Source of the DNA: Desulfobulbaceae bacterium BRH_c16a
GTDB taxonomy: Bacteria > Desulfobacterota > Desulfobulbia > Desulfobulbales > Desulfocapsaceae
Direction: 5' to 3'
Assembly (NCBI GenBank): GCA_000961725.1
Contig: LADS01000069.1
Span: 27,580 to 91,579 of the forward strand
DNA: 64,000 nucleotides
In this document: one piece after another, positions 1 to 8,535 of the stretch
How the letters are laid out: each line of letters starts with the position of its first letter
Position numbering within the stretch: position 1 is the stretch's first letter
Notes under the pieces: generated by a model
Database searches by the model: none
What the model saw: the letters and a program-made list of their open reading frames with translations, nothing else
Told to the model about the DNA's origin: nothing
Position numbers and translations under genes: made by a program

Positions 1-441
1 GCCAGAAAATTGGACCGCCCTCGAGGACATATCGTCAAGGACACGGTCCTTCTTGAACTAGCGAGAAAAAAACCAATATCGCTGCCTGAACTCAAGAACG
101 GACTCGAAATTTCAGAAAACGCCGTCAACAAATACGGCGATAACATTATTGAAGTCATCGAAACGACTCTCAAGCAGCCTGAGGACAGTTTTCCGGCGCT
201 TCAACGCCCGGCACGGCTCAGCGCAACCGATCGTGAATCCTTGGAAAAACTCAACAAGCTGATCACTCTCAAAGCCGATCTGCTCGGCATTGCGCCGGGC
301 CTGGTCGGCAATACCTCCGAGCTTAAAATGCTCGTCAAAATGCTTCATTCCAAAAAAACTCATGAAGTAAAACAGCTGCGACAGACCGAGGGCTGGAGAA
401 AATGTTTCCTTGAAGATTTTTTCAGACAGAGCCGAATATAG
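1..441 (+). CDS. rnd: Ribonuclease D, C-terminal part (5' end outside window)
   Basis: The frame is open from base 1, so this is the 3' end of a longer gene; the TTG at base 10 is not a real start. The 146 visible residues begin with an ARKLDRPRG-type stretch followed by helical sequence (KADLLGIAPGLVGN) that matches the C-terminal HRDC half of RNase D, a 3'-5' exoribonuclease that trims tRNA precursors. The DEDD nuclease domain lies upstream of the window. The identification rests on the HRDC region alone, so another HRDC protein cannot be wholly excluded. Confidence 0.75.
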   Translation, partial: ARKLDRPRGHIVKDTVLLELARKKPISLPELKNGLEISENAVNKYGDNIIEVIETTLKQPEDSFPALQRPARLSATDRESLEKLNKLITLKADLLGIAPGLVGNTSELKMLVKMLHSKKTHEVKQLRQTEGWRKCFLEDFFRQSRI

Positions 442-539
442 TGATTATCTCGTCTTGCATGGGGATGTTGACTCTTTACTGTCTTTCTTGTACGGAATGA
501 GGAGATTGTTATATTATTCAGGCTGAGGATGAAAACAAA

Positions 540-1034
540 ATGAAACTCCCTAATTCTATAGTTTTTTATATAGTTATCTCGGTAACAGGAATTTTCTTGT
601 TGTCGCTTGTGGCCGAAAGCGCAGAATCGGCTTCCTACACGGGCTGGGAAAAGGATTCTGCCTACAACAGCCTTTACAACTACAAAGAAAGAGACTCCTT
701 CAAGGGAAAAGTGGTGAAGTTCACCAAGGTAACCCCTCTTCCCGGAATGGCGCCGGGAACGGCATTGGTTTTTGATGAGGGTGGCGATGAAATTCTCGTT
801 CATATATGCCCTTGGGACTATGCCGACCCGGAAAAAACCGGCATTAGAAAAGATATCAAAACGAAAATTTCCGGCAGCTGGGCCACAATAGAGGGAGAGG
901 ATGTTTTTATGGCTGCAAAAATCAAGCAGGGGGAAAATTTCGAATTCAAGGTTCGCCTGACAAAAGACGGTACCCCGTTCTGGACCATGAGCCCTGAAGA
1001 ACTGGCCAAAGAGACCAGTTCTTCGAAGGAGTAA
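540..1034 (+). CDS. Small exported protein of unknown function
   Basis: The 164-aa product starts with a short charged segment and a hydrophobic stretch (about residues 8-25) ending near AESAESA, so it is probably a Sec-exported periplasmic protein. The mature part has an alternating pattern of beta-strand-like segments (FKGKVVKFTKVTPLPG, ALVFDEGGDEILVHICP, KISGSWATIEG), which would suit a small beta-barrel or OB-like fold. There is no cysteine pair, heme motif or catalytic signature. It stands alone, about 100 bp after the RNase D gene, with no partner gene to suggest a role. I do not recognise the family. Confidence 0.7.
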   Translation: MKLPNSIVFYIVISVTGIFLLSLVAESAESASYTGWEKDSAYNSLYNYKERDSFKGKVVKFTKVTPLPGMAPGTALVFDEGGDEILVHICPWDYADPEKTGIRKDIKTKISGSWATIEGEDVFMAAKIKQGENFEFKVRLTKDGTPFWTMSPEELAKETSSSKE

Positions 1035-1561
1035 GCCGCAGTCTCTTCCCCATTTCCTGCCTCTCTGTTTTCTGTTCAAATCGTCGAAATTTTGTAAGCG
1101 TTCAGCTATCAGCTTTCAGCAAGAAGCAACTGATTGAGTGATAACTGAGGTCTCACGCGAAGACGCGAAGGCGCGAAGTTATGTATTTGAAAGCCGGATT
1201 CGGTACTTCCGTCTGATCTCTTTTCGATGTCTTCAAAACCCGCATTTTCTGCCATCTTCGCTTCTTCGCGCCTTCGCGTGAGCCTCTTTAAGTCTTCAGA
1301 TTTGCACCACGAAGCCGAGAAGCCGCAAGATCTTCATGAGTGTTGGAGTGTCTGGGCTCTGTTGGTCATTTTTGAATGTGGTGAACGGTTCCGAAATTTG
1401 TCCATCGCGTCCCCCCTTTCACCAAGACGCAAAACCTTTTTTCACACTTATGATTACTTCCTGCTAAGGATAGGATATATATATTCATTCGGAGTAGGGA
1501 TTTTCATCCCTGACAGGAATCAAGAGACCTTCATTATCTTACTTTGAGATGAGGAGAAATC
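1035..1561. other. Intergenic region with GCGAAG-type inverted repeat
   Basis: This 527-bp gap has no convincing gene. A possible 106-aa frame at 1227-1547 has poor composition and runs through the repeat. The main structure is a short iterated GCGAAG-type motif at about 1151-1182 and its inverted counterpart at about 1258-1285; together they could fold into a long hairpin. The start of the malonyl-CoA decarboxylase gene is preceded by a GAGGAGA Shine-Dalgarno. Confidence 0.6.
1151..1285. repeat. Inverted pair of GCGAAG-rich short repeats
   Basis: The left arm (1151-1178) carries CACGCGAAGACGCGAAGGCG and the right arm (1258-1283) carries the opposite orientation, CTTCTTCGCGCCTTCGCGTG. Within each arm a 6-8-bp GCGAAG(A/G) unit repeats. 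The arms are about 80 bp apart. Similar GCGAAG strings are common in intergenic DNA of environmental bacteria; no function is evident here. Confidence 0.6.
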
Positions 1562-2959
1562 ATGTTTGATCGAGATCAACCCCTGTGGGACAAGACATTG
1601 CGCCGTATTCGTCTTATCTGGCCGCTTGGCGATCAGGCCGCCTTAAAACATTCGATCGAGGCCAACCTGCCGAACGGCGATCTGCAGAAATTACGGGAAC
1701 GTATTAATGCCTGCCTCGAGGGACGAGGCGGGGAAGTCTCGGCCCGTACCCGCGCTGCCGAGCTTGGCGAAACATACCTGATTCTCAACAGTGAAGGGAG
1801 AAAACGCTTTCTTGAACTGCTCGCCAGGGACTTTGATGCGGATAATCAGGCAATTGAAGATATCATTGCCAGACGTCTGCAATGCACCGACCCCGAAGAG
1901 CGCAGGCATTTGAATCTCGAACTGCGCAACACGCTCGTCCCTCCCCGGACAACACTCCTCAGGCAGTTCAACGGACTCGAGGAAGGGGTGAAATTTTTGG
2001 TCGATCTGCGGGCTGAACTCCTGCCTCTTGCCGCAAAAGACCCGGCGCTCAAGGCTCTCGACCAGGATATCCACCGGCTGCTCTGCTCCTGGTTTGATGT
2101 CGGCTTTCTGGATCTGCAGCGAATTACCTGGGAGACCCCGGCAGCGATTCTTGAAAAACTGATCAAATATGAAGCCGTTCATGCGATCCGGTCATGGGAG
2201 GATCTCAAAAACCGGCTGCGGGAAGATAGACGCTGCTTTGCCTACTTCCATCCGAGAATGCCGCATGAACCGTTGATTTTTGTCGAAGTCGCTCTGGTCA
2301 ACGGCATATCATCGAATATTGCCGAATTGCTGGATGAAACAAAACCGATGATACATCCCGGCACGGCCGATACGGCAATTTTTTATTCTATTTCGAATTG
2401 CCAGACCGGGCTTGCCGGAGTGGCCTTCGGTAACTTCCTTATCAAAAACGTGGTGAAAGATCTCATCGCCAAGCACCCCAATTTAAAAACATTCTGCACC
2501 CTTTCGCCCATTCCCGGATTTCTCGCCTACCTGCAGAATCACCGGGATGAGATCGACTTCACAGCCAGGGAATTGAAGATTTTACATGATTTCGCCGGGG
2601 AAAAAGACGTGCACGAGTATTTCTTCGAAACAGTCGGTAATTTGAGCGAGTATCTGGAGGAGAACAAGGACATGGCTCTCAAGCCGATCCTTCTCCGGCT
2701 TTGCAGCCAGTACCTGTTGTCGAAGAAAAGAGGCAAACAGGCTCATGACCGGGTGAGCCACTTCCATCTGTCAAACGGCGCCAAAATCGAACGGATCAAC
2801 TGGGCTGCGGATTTATCGGCGAGGGGACTCAGTCAATCGGCCGGAATAATGGTGAATTACCGTTACGTTCTCTCCAACATAGAAAAAAACCATGAAAACT
2901 ATTCGGATCACGGCGAAATAGCGGTTTCGCCGGCAGTGAGCAAGCTCGCCAGATCCTGA
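1562..2959 (+). CDS. Malonyl-CoA decarboxylase
   Basis: The 465-aa protein has the full MLYCD architecture: an N-terminal helical domain (about 1-170) and a C-terminal GNAT-fold catalytic domain. Diagnostic motifs are SNCQTGL (near residue 278), GNFLIK, TLSPIPGF (near 315, carrying the conserved serine) and HFHLSNGA (near 400, carrying the conserved histidine); human MLYCD uses an equivalent Ser/His pair. It converts malonyl-CoA to acetyl-CoA and CO2. It is a single gene with its own GAGGAGA ribosome site and a terminator behind it. It may recycle malonyl-CoA or serve malonate use, but no malonyl-CoA synthetase or malonate transporter is adjacent. Confidence 0.92.
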   Translation: MFDRDQPLWDKTLRRIRLIWPLGDQAALKHSIEANLPNGDLQKLRERINACLEGRGGEVSARTRAAELGETYLILNSEGRKRFLELLARDFDADNQAIEDIIARRLQCTDPEERRHLNLELRNTLVPPRTTLLRQFNGLEEGVKFLVDLRAELLPLAAKDPALKALDQDIHRLLCSWFDVGFLDLQRITWETPAAILEKLIKYEAVHAIRSWEDLKNRLREDRRCFAYFHPRMPHEPLIFVEVALVNGISSNIAELLDETKPMIHPGTADTAIFYSISNCQTGLAGVAFGNFLIKNVVKDLIAKHPNLKTFCTLSPIPGFLAYLQNHRDEIDFTARELKILHDFAGEKDVHEYFFETVGNLSEYLEENKDMALKPILLRLCSQYLLSKKRGKQAHDRVSHFHLSNGAKIERINWAADLSARGLSQSAGIMVNYRYVLSNIEKNHENYSDHGEIAVSPAVSKLARS

Positions 2960-2961
2960 AA

Positions 2962-3004
2962 AAAACCGAACCGCCGCCATTGTGCCTGGTGGCGGACCGG
3001 TTTT
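2962..3004. terminator. Bidirectional terminator between convergent genes
   Basis: An imperfect 18-bp stem (2962-2979 against 2987-3004, about 15 pairs) with a short loop is flanked by A-rich sequence on the left and T-rich sequence on the right. It lies between the converging malonyl-CoA decarboxylase and CBS-ACT genes and could stop transcription from both sides. Confidence 0.75.
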
Positions 3005-3023
3005 ATAAACAGGATACAGTATG

Positions 3024-3698
3024 CTATATTTTTGGAAGCTGCTCCAGATACCATTTCATCGGATCGATAATCTCAAAGCCGACCTCGAGCAGTTTCTTTT
3101 TTACATTGATGACATTATTGGTCAGCAGATAAGGAAAAATCGCTCTTTTCTCCTCATCCCAGAACCGTGCCACCAGCACACTGCCAAGGGATATCTTCTC
3201 TTCGGTGATGATGTCGACGATTTTCTTCATCTGCCCCCGCTGTTCTTTCACTACGATACAGAGCAGCGTTCCCGGTTCATCGATGTTCATGATATTTACA
3301 AACGCGGTAAGGAGATCGCGAGTCGATAAAATGCCCTTTAAATACCCCTCTTCGTCGACTACCGGCAGAGCCCCCACCTTTTTTTTCTGCATTACCAGTA
3401 AAGAATCCTGGATGGTATAATAGGCCTTGATCGTCATGGGATTCTTCGTCATGATATCCCCGATCGGATAATTCATGATCTTTGCAAGAGTCAATTCATA
3501 ATCGGTTTTCTTCAGCAAGGTGGATGGCATGGCGTCACGTACGTCGCGATCCGTCACAATACCGATAAGTTTGCCCGCCGCATCGACCACCGGCAGGTGA
3601 CGGATGTTCTTTTCCGTCATCATTGTCCTGGCCTCGAATATAGTTACATCTGGACCAGCCGTAATCAGTTCTTTGGACATTCTACCACTTACAAACAT
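3024..3698 (-). CDS. acuB: AcuB-like CBS-pair plus ACT-domain protein
   Basis: This 224-aa protein has two CBS motifs (about 1-60 and 78-135) in the usual tandem module that binds adenine nucleotides, followed by an ACT-like domain (about 140-215). Length and domain order match Bacillus AcuB, encoded beside acuC in the acuABC operon. It lies 66 bp downstream of the deacetylase gene on the same strand, so the two are probably cotranscribed. AcuB's biochemical role is unsettled; an energy-sensing partner of the deacetylase is a reasonable inference. Confidence 0.8.
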   Translation of the reverse strand: MFVSGRMSKELITAGPDVTIFEARTMMTEKNIRHLPVVDAAGKLIGIVTDRDVRDAMPSTLLKKTDYELTLAKIMNYPIGDIMTKNPMTIKAYYTIQDSLLVMQKKKVGALPVVDEEGYLKGILSTRDLLTAFVNIMNIDEPGTLLCIVVKEQRGQMKKIVDIITEEKISLGSVLVARFWDEEKRAIFPYLLTNNVINVKKKLLEVGFEIIDPMKWYLEQLPKI

Positions 3699-3764
3699 AG
3701 GACCTCCGGAAATTCATTTTTTTACCAGCGTGGATACGGGAAACGGCCGATCATGGTGACCATG

Positions 3765-4718
3765 TCACTTCATATCCGCCAGAATCCTGATATGGTTCTC
3801 AACCAAAAGCGGCAATACATCAAGATTATATCCGCCCTCAAGGACGGAAACGACCCGACCTCCGGCAAAGCGATTCACCAGATTGACGATCACTTCGGAG
3901 ATGAAATCATAACCATCGGTGGATAAATTCGTCCCGGACATCAGATCGCTCTGATGTGCGTCGAATCCTGCCGAAAGGATAATAAATTCTGGTTGAAATT
4001 TTTTGAAGGCAGGAACAAGATCCTGCATGATCAACCGCCGGTACTCCTCATCTCCCCTGCCGGGCAAGACGGGTGAATTGACTGTAAACCCTTCGCCTTC
4101 GGCGATCCCGAGTTCAAAGTCACGGCCGGTCCCAGGATAGGCGAAGGAGGGGTGCTCGTGGATCGAATAATAAAACACTGTAGGATCACGGTCGAAAATA
4201 TGTTGCGTGCCATTACCGTGATGGACATCGAAATCGATAATACCAATCCTTGATATGCCATGTTCCTTCTGCAGATACCGTGCGCCGATTGCGACGTTAT
4301 TGAAATAACAAAACCCCATGGGCTGATCCATTTCGGCATGATGCCCGGGAGGGCGTACTGCGCAAAAAGCGTTATCCACTTCGCCCTTCATTACTGCGTC
4401 GATCGCCTTCAATACACCACCCACCGCAAGAAATGCCACATCGTATGTATCGCGGCAAATAGCGTTATCGGGATGCTCGAATTCGTTCAAACCATACATG
4501 CAGGCTTCATCGAATTTCATGATATAGCGAATGGAGTGAACCGATTCGATCCATCGCTGGTTCGCCCTTTCGGCCGGGATGCGGATCAGTTTTTCGAGCA
4601 TGCCGGATTCGGTCAGCCTTTTGTATATCGCTATCAACCTCTCTGGAGACTCCGGATGATACCCTCCCGTGTCGTGCAGCAGATATTTCTCATCGTACAC
4701 AAAACCTGTTTTTTTCAT
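3765..4718 (-). CDS. acuC: AcuC-like class I histone-deacetylase-family protein
   Basis: The 317-aa protein carries the complete zinc-hydrolase signature: the PPGHHAE motif (His126-His127), the DFDVHHGNG motif (zinc ligands Asp164 and His166), GFDAH (third ligand Asp253) and the GGY tyrosine (Tyr297). All catalytic residues are present, so it should be active. Family members remove acetyl groups from lysines or small amines; AcuC of Bacillus deacetylates acetyl-CoA synthetase. It sits between the acuI-like and acuB-like genes on the minus strand. The presence of two AMP-forming acyl-CoA synthetases and a GNAT-fused enzyme in this window supports a role in reactivating acetylated synthetases. 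Confidence 0.88.
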   Translation of the reverse strand: MKKTGFVYDEKYLLHDTGGYHPESPERLIAIYKRLTESGMLEKLIRIPAERANQRWIESVHSIRYIMKFDEACMYGLNEFEHPDNAICRDTYDVAFLAVGGVLKAIDAVMKGEVDNAFCAVRPPGHHAEMDQPMGFCYFNNVAIGARYLQKEHGISRIGIIDFDVHHGNGTQHIFDRDPTVFYYSIHEHPSFAYPGTGRDFELGIAEGEGFTVNSPVLPGRGDEEYRRLIMQDLVPAFKKFQPEFIILSAGFDAHQSDLMSGTNLSTDGYDFISEVIVNLVNRFAGGRVVSVLEGGYNLDVLPLLVENHIRILADMK

Positions 4719-4810
4719 AAGCGTTTTCCCGTTTCTCAGATTAAATCAACGGAGCCTCATTGCCCCTCTCATCGGTGTACTATTAAGAAATTTCAAGATC
4801 GGGAAGTGAG

Positions 4811-5809
4811 TTATTGTTCCAGCCTGACAATCACCCGACCCACCTGTCCTCCCTTCAGAATCAGTTCAATCTCTTTTTCCAATCCCTCCAAAGATACCTC
4901 TCTACCCAGATCGTTCAGCATTTCGGGTTTCCATTCGGTGGCGAGCTTATTCCAAATCAGTGTACGATGGGCCATCGGACAGTTCTGGGAATCTATGCCA
5001 ACCAGAGATACGCCACGCAGGATGAAGGGAAAAACATTGATGGGAAGTTCGGGGGAAGCGACATTGCCGCAGCAGGTGACTACGCCCTGCAGATCGGTCG
5101 ACTTGATGGCGGTTGCCAGGATCTCCCCGCCTACCGTATCGACCACTCCGGCCCAGACACCTTTTAAAAGAGGTCTCCCGCTCCCTTCCGTAGCCTCTGC
5201 ACGCGTCAGGATTCTGGCAGCGCCCAATCTGGTAAGAAACTCCACCGCTTCCGGCTTGCCGCTGACGGCCGCAACCGAATAGCCCAGCCTGGCAAGGATC
5301 GCCAGGGCCAGACTGCCGACTCCGCCCGTTGCTCCCGTCACCAGAACCTGACCGTCGCCGGGCTGAACACTCCGGGTCAGGGCAAAAACCGACATTGCCG
5401 CGGTGAAGCCTGCCGTTCCAAAAATCATGCTTTCCCTGAGGCCGAGTCCGGCAGGCAACGGCACCACCCACCCTGCCGGAACCCTGATATATTCGGCAAA
5501 ACCGCCGGAAGTGTTCATGCCCAGGTCATAACTGGTCACTATCACTTTGTCGCCTGGGTGAAACGATGCGCTGCTGCTCTTTTCGACTGTTCCTGCCGCA
5601 TCTATTCCAGGGGTATGAGGATAATTTTTCGTCACGCCACGATTACCGCTGGCGGAAAGGGCGTCCTTATAGTTAAGCGATGACCAGGATACTTTCACCA
5701 AAACCTCGCCATCCGGCAACTGATCGACACGTTTTTCCACGATCCTGCGAGAAAAGGACTTTTCGCCTTTCTCCTCAACCACCATTGCTCTAAAGGTTTT
5801 TTCCGTCAT
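4811..5809 (-). CDS. acuI: YhdH/AcuI-type acryloyl-CoA reductase (MDR superfamily)
   Basis: The 332-aa protein is a zinc-free medium-chain reductase. The N-terminal GroES-like domain includes SSLNYKDALSASG and HTPGIDAAGTV; the Rossmann domain has VTGATGGVGSLA. Proteins of this YhdH/YhfP subfamily reduce acryloyl-CoA to propionyl-CoA with NADPH. This gives a route from 3-hydroxypropionate or DMSP-derived acryloyl-CoA into the propionyl-CoA pathway next door. A GGAGG-type site (in GAGGCGC) precedes the ATG. It is the first gene of the minus-strand set acuI-acuC-acuB and is divergent from tetR1. Confidence 0.83.
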   Translation of the reverse strand: MTEKTFRAMVVEEKGEKSFSRRIVEKRVDQLPDGEVLVKVSWSSLNYKDALSASGNRGVTKNYPHTPGIDAAGTVEKSSSASFHPGDKVIVTSYDLGMNTSGGFAEYIRVPAGWVVPLPAGLGLRESMIFGTAGFTAAMSVFALTRSVQPGDGQVLVTGATGGVGSLALAILARLGYSVAAVSGKPEAVEFLTRLGAARILTRAEATEGSGRPLLKGVWAGVVDTVGGEILATAIKSTDLQGVVTCCGNVASPELPINVFPFILRGVSLVGIDSQNCPMAHRTLIWNKLATEWKPEMLNDLGREVSLEGLEKEIELILKGGQVGRVIVRLEQ

Positions 5810-6020
5810 AGCGCCTCCGTCACAGTTTTTTCCCGTTTTCCGAGATCACCGCGACTCACAGTTGCGGTTGATTCTCTCCCTTTTGCACCGGGATACCAGC
5901 ATTTAACCTAGCACCTTTTCGATACAACTTTCAATCTGTTTTTCCGCTGCTCTTTCGGCGAAACAGCGTTCCGCTTGAAATGTGCAACCTCTGCCCCCAA
6001 CTCTTTTCGATTATTTCCTC

Positions 6021-6049
6021 TTGACAAACAAATCGGATTCACATTAAAT
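6021..6049 (+). promoter_or_regulatory. Predicted sigma-70 promoter of tetR1-mmd
   Basis: A consensus TTGACA at 6021-6026 is followed after 17 bp by TTAAAT (6044-6049, four of six matches to TATAAT). The predicted start point falls at about 6056, exactly where the operator palindrome begins. The leader to the tetR1 start codon would be about 200 nt. Confidence 0.6.
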
Positions 6050-6055
6050 GGCTGT

Positions 6056-6068
6056 GTAACAATGTTAC
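6056..6068. promoter_or_regulatory. TetR operator, perfect palindrome GTAACAATGTTAC
   Basis: The 13-mer has two perfect 6-bp half sites (GTAACA / TGTTAC) around a central A:T pair and lies over the predicted +1 of the tetR1 promoter. Near-identical sites lie before tetR2 (10816) and prpE (25001). Binding by the encoded TetR proteins is inferred from position and recurrence. Confidence 0.65.
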
Positions 6069-6253
6069 TCCTTTCCGGCATGCATTGTCGATGTATTCGA
6101 TAGATTCCAAATTTTTTCAATACGTTGCAAACAATAACATTTTGCAATAATAACAATACGATCAGTCTAATTTTGATATCAATAAATAATCATTCACAAG
6201 ATTATTTAAATTAATTCAAAACATTAACAGATTCTGCAAAGAGTTACAAACCC

Positions 6254-6901
6254 ATGGCAGGAAATTCGGTAACAATGTTAGAGGAACTCAACCCGGAAGT
6301 ACAGAAGCGACTTGAAGCGGCAGTGATGGAAATATTCTCCACCTCGGATTTCCACAAAGCCAGCATACGTGATATCGCCGACAAGGCAGGTGTTAGTTTT
6401 ACTACTATTTACAAACACTTCGGCAGCAAGGAGCGGCTTCTTTTCGCTTTTGTCAATATCTGGATGAGCGACCTCACCGACCGTATCGAGGACCATCTCA
6501 AGGGGATCGAAGATCTCAAGGAAAAACTCAGAAAAGTGTTCTGGCTTCATCTAGACTACTATGAACGCCACGAAGAACTCGGGCGCATCCTTTTCATGAC
6601 CCTTCCCATGAAGACCTGGATGGCCGACTCGACCTTCGACCAGAAAAGAAGAGTCAGCCTGATCATTGAAGTATTCAGAAAAGGTCAGCAGCAGGGCATT
6701 ATAAATCCACATGTCAGGCCCGGCAATCTGCTCGATTTCATGCTCGGCTTCATCCAACGCACCTTTTTCATGTGGATCATTCGAGGCAAGCAGGGAAGTC
6801 TTGCCGAGGAAGCCAACGCCCTTTTCGAGATGGTCTGGCAAGGCATGGTCAATCCTGCCATTATTCACTATACATACCCGAACCAAACCGAAGATTCCTG
6901 A
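6254..6901 (+). CDS. TetR-family regulator 1 of the methylmalonyl-CoA genes
   Basis: The 215-aa protein has a classic TetR helix-turn-helix (about residues 33-62, with ASIRDIADKAGVSFTTIYKH) and a helical ligand-binding domain. It heads the operon with mmdADCB and is about 70% identical by eye to the second regulator at 10978; the recognition helices are virtually identical, so both probably read the same operator. The ATG at 6254 is used here; an in-frame ATG at 6275 lies inside a second operator copy and is an alternative start. Likely a repressor responding to an acyl-CoA or organic acid, autoregulated through the sites at 6056 and 6269. Confidence 0.88.
   Translation: MAGNSVTMLEELNPEVQKRLEAAVMEIFSTSDFHKASIRDIADKAGVSFTTIYKHFGSKERLLFAFVNIWMSDLTDRIEDHLKGIEDLKEKLRKVFWLHLDYYERHEELGRILFMTLPMKTWMADSTFDQKRRVSLIIEVFRKGQQQGIINPHVRPGNLLDFMLGFIQRTFFMWIIRGKQGSLAEEANALFEMVWQGMVNPAIIHYTYPNQTEDS
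6269..6281. promoter_or_regulatory. Second operator-like copy overlapping the start of tetR1
   Basis: GTAACAATGTTAG matches the operator at 12 of 13 positions. It lies within the first codons of tetR1 and contains the alternative ATG at 6275. About 213 bp separate it from the promoter-proximal site, which could allow looping or act as a roadblock. Confidence 0.5.
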
Positions 6902-6972
6902 AGCCGACAGAATCTTTAATAGCTCCAAGCTCAACAGGTACGATCAGATCAATATCAATCGAGGAGTTACAC

Positions 6973-8520
6973 ATGTCTTTGGATAAAAGAGAATTCTTGC
7001 TGAAAAAGAAGGAAAAAATCGCTCTCGGCGGGGGGGCGGACAGAATCGAAAAACAGCACGGCAGCGGAAAGATGACGGCAAGGGAGCGATTGCTCAATCT
7101 CTTTGACGAGGGGACGTTTGTCGAGGTGGACGCATTTGTCAAAAACAGATGTACAAATTTCGGCATGGACAAGCTCGACCTCGAAGGAGAATCGGTGGTC
7201 ACGGGCTATGGCCAGATCGATGGACGGGTGGTCTACGCCTTTTCCCAGGATTTCACCATCACCGGCGGGGCTCTCGGCGAGATGCATGCGAAAAAGATCG
7301 TCAAGGCCATGGATAGCGCCGTAAAAGTAGGCGCTCCCATCGTCGGGCTGAACGACTCAGGAGGCGCCAGAATCCAGGAAGCAGTCGACGCCCTGTCCGG
7401 CTATGGCGACATATTCTATCGCAACGCGATCTATTCCGGCGTCATTCCGCAAATTTCCGCCATCATGGGGCCGTGTGCGGGGGGAGCGGTATACTCTCCG
7501 GCCTTGACCGACTTTATCTTCATGGTCGACAAAACCTCGCAGATGTTTATTACCGGTCCGCAGGTCATCAAGACTGTAACCGGCGAAATAGTAACGGCGG
7601 AGGATCTGGGCGGGGCGATGACCCACAACAGCATCAGCGGCAACGTGCACTTCATTGCCGACGAGGAGCGGGAGTGCCTCAACGATATCAGAAAACTGCT
7701 CCGGTTTCTGCCCTCGAACAGCCTGGAAAAGGCCCCTTTACTGCCGACCCAAAACGATATAAACAGATCGATCTTCGAACTCGACGACCTGATTCCCGAC
7801 AATCCGAACAAACCCTACGATATTCTGGATGTTATTCTCCCCATCGTCGATAACGGCGATTTCATGCAGTATCAGCCCTATTTTGCGACCAATCTTATCA
7901 CCGGCTTTGCCAGAATCAACGGCAAATCCGTCGGCATCATCGCCAACCAGCCCAATGTCATGGCCGGCTGCCTCGACATGAATGCGGGCGACAAAGCATC
8001 CCGCTTCATCAGAACCTGCGACGCCTTCAACATTCAGCTGCTCACTCTCGTCGATGTCCCTGGATTTCTGCCGGGCACCACCCAGGAATACGGCGGCATC
8101 ATCAGACACGGCGCAAAAATTCTTTACGCCTACAGCGAGGCGACCGTTCCCAAGGTCACCCTCATCACCCGAAAGGCCTACGGCGGCGCCTATGTTGCAA
8201 TGTGCTCCAAATCCCTCGGCGCAGACATGGTTTTCGCCTGGCCGACCGCAGAGGTCGCAGTCATGGGTTCGGAAGGGGCGGTCAACATCATTTTCAAGAA
8301 TGAAATAAGCAAGGCCGAAGATAAAGAAGGAACGAAGAAACGGATTCTCGAAGAATACGCCGCAGAGTTCGCCACCCCGTACAAAGCGGCGGAGCGCGGT
8401 TTTGTCGACGACGTTATCGAACCCCACACCACTCGCCAGAGAATCATCGACGCCTTCAATATGCTCGACGGCAAACGCGAGAAACGTCCCGCCAAAAAGC
8501 ACGGCAATATTCCACTTTAA
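6973..8520 (+). CDS. mmdA: Methylmalonyl-CoA decarboxylase alpha (carboxyltransferase) subunit
   Basis: The start is the ATG at 6973, preceded by GAGGAG; the frame is open further upstream but overlaps tetR1. The 515-aa protein is a full-length acyl-CoA carboxyltransferase with both crotonase-like halves: GGARIQEA and GPCAGGAVYSPALTDF in the N-half, PGFLPGTTQEYGG and RKAYGGAYVAM in the C-half. It moves the carboxyl group of methylmalonyl-CoA to biotin on MmdC. The next genes encode the membrane anchor, biotin carrier and beta subunit and there is no biotin carboxylase, which supports decarboxylase rather than ATP-dependent carboxylase function. Confidence 0.93.
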   Translation: MSLDKREFLLKKKEKIALGGGADRIEKQHGSGKMTARERLLNLFDEGTFVEVDAFVKNRCTNFGMDKLDLEGESVVTGYGQIDGRVVYAFSQDFTITGGALGEMHAKKIVKAMDSAVKVGAPIVGLNDSGGARIQEAVDALSGYGDIFYRNAIYSGVIPQISAIMGPCAGGAVYSPALTDFIFMVDKTSQMFITGPQVIKTVTGEIVTAEDLGGAMTHNSISGNVHFIADEERECLNDIRKLLRFLPSNSLEKAPLLPTQNDINRSIFELDDLIPDNPNKPYDILDVILPIVDNGDFMQYQPYFATNLITGFARINGKSVGIIANQPNVMAGCLDMNAGDKASRFIRTCDAFNIQLLTLVDVPGFLPGTTQEYGGIIRHGAKILYAYSEATVPKVTLITRKAYGGAYVAMCSKSLGADMVFAWPTAEVAVMGSEGAVNIIFKNEISKAEDKEGTKKRILEEYAAEFATPYKAAERGFVDDVIEPHTTRQRIIDAFNMLDGKREKRPAKKHGNIPL

Positions 8521-8535
8521 TCGACGGAGGACATC

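Larger units (their letters stand above)
5810..6253. other. Divergent AT-rich regulatory region (acuI / tetR1-mmd)
   Basis: This 444-bp gap separates divergent transcription units. The right half is strongly AT-rich. It contains a good sigma-70-type promoter and a perfect 13-bp palindrome (listed separately) facing tetR1. I see no obvious matching operator close to the acuI start. No gene is supported in it. Confidence 0.7.

Noticed and set aside
1227..1547. 106-codon open frame before the malonyl-CoA decarboxylase gene
   Set aside because: It runs through the GCGAAG repeat arm, has poor composition and no ribosome site.
6772..6972. Upstream extension of mmdA into tetR1
   Set aside because: It overlaps the end of tetR1 in another frame; the ATG at 6973 has a GAGGAG site and gives the normal N-terminus of the family.
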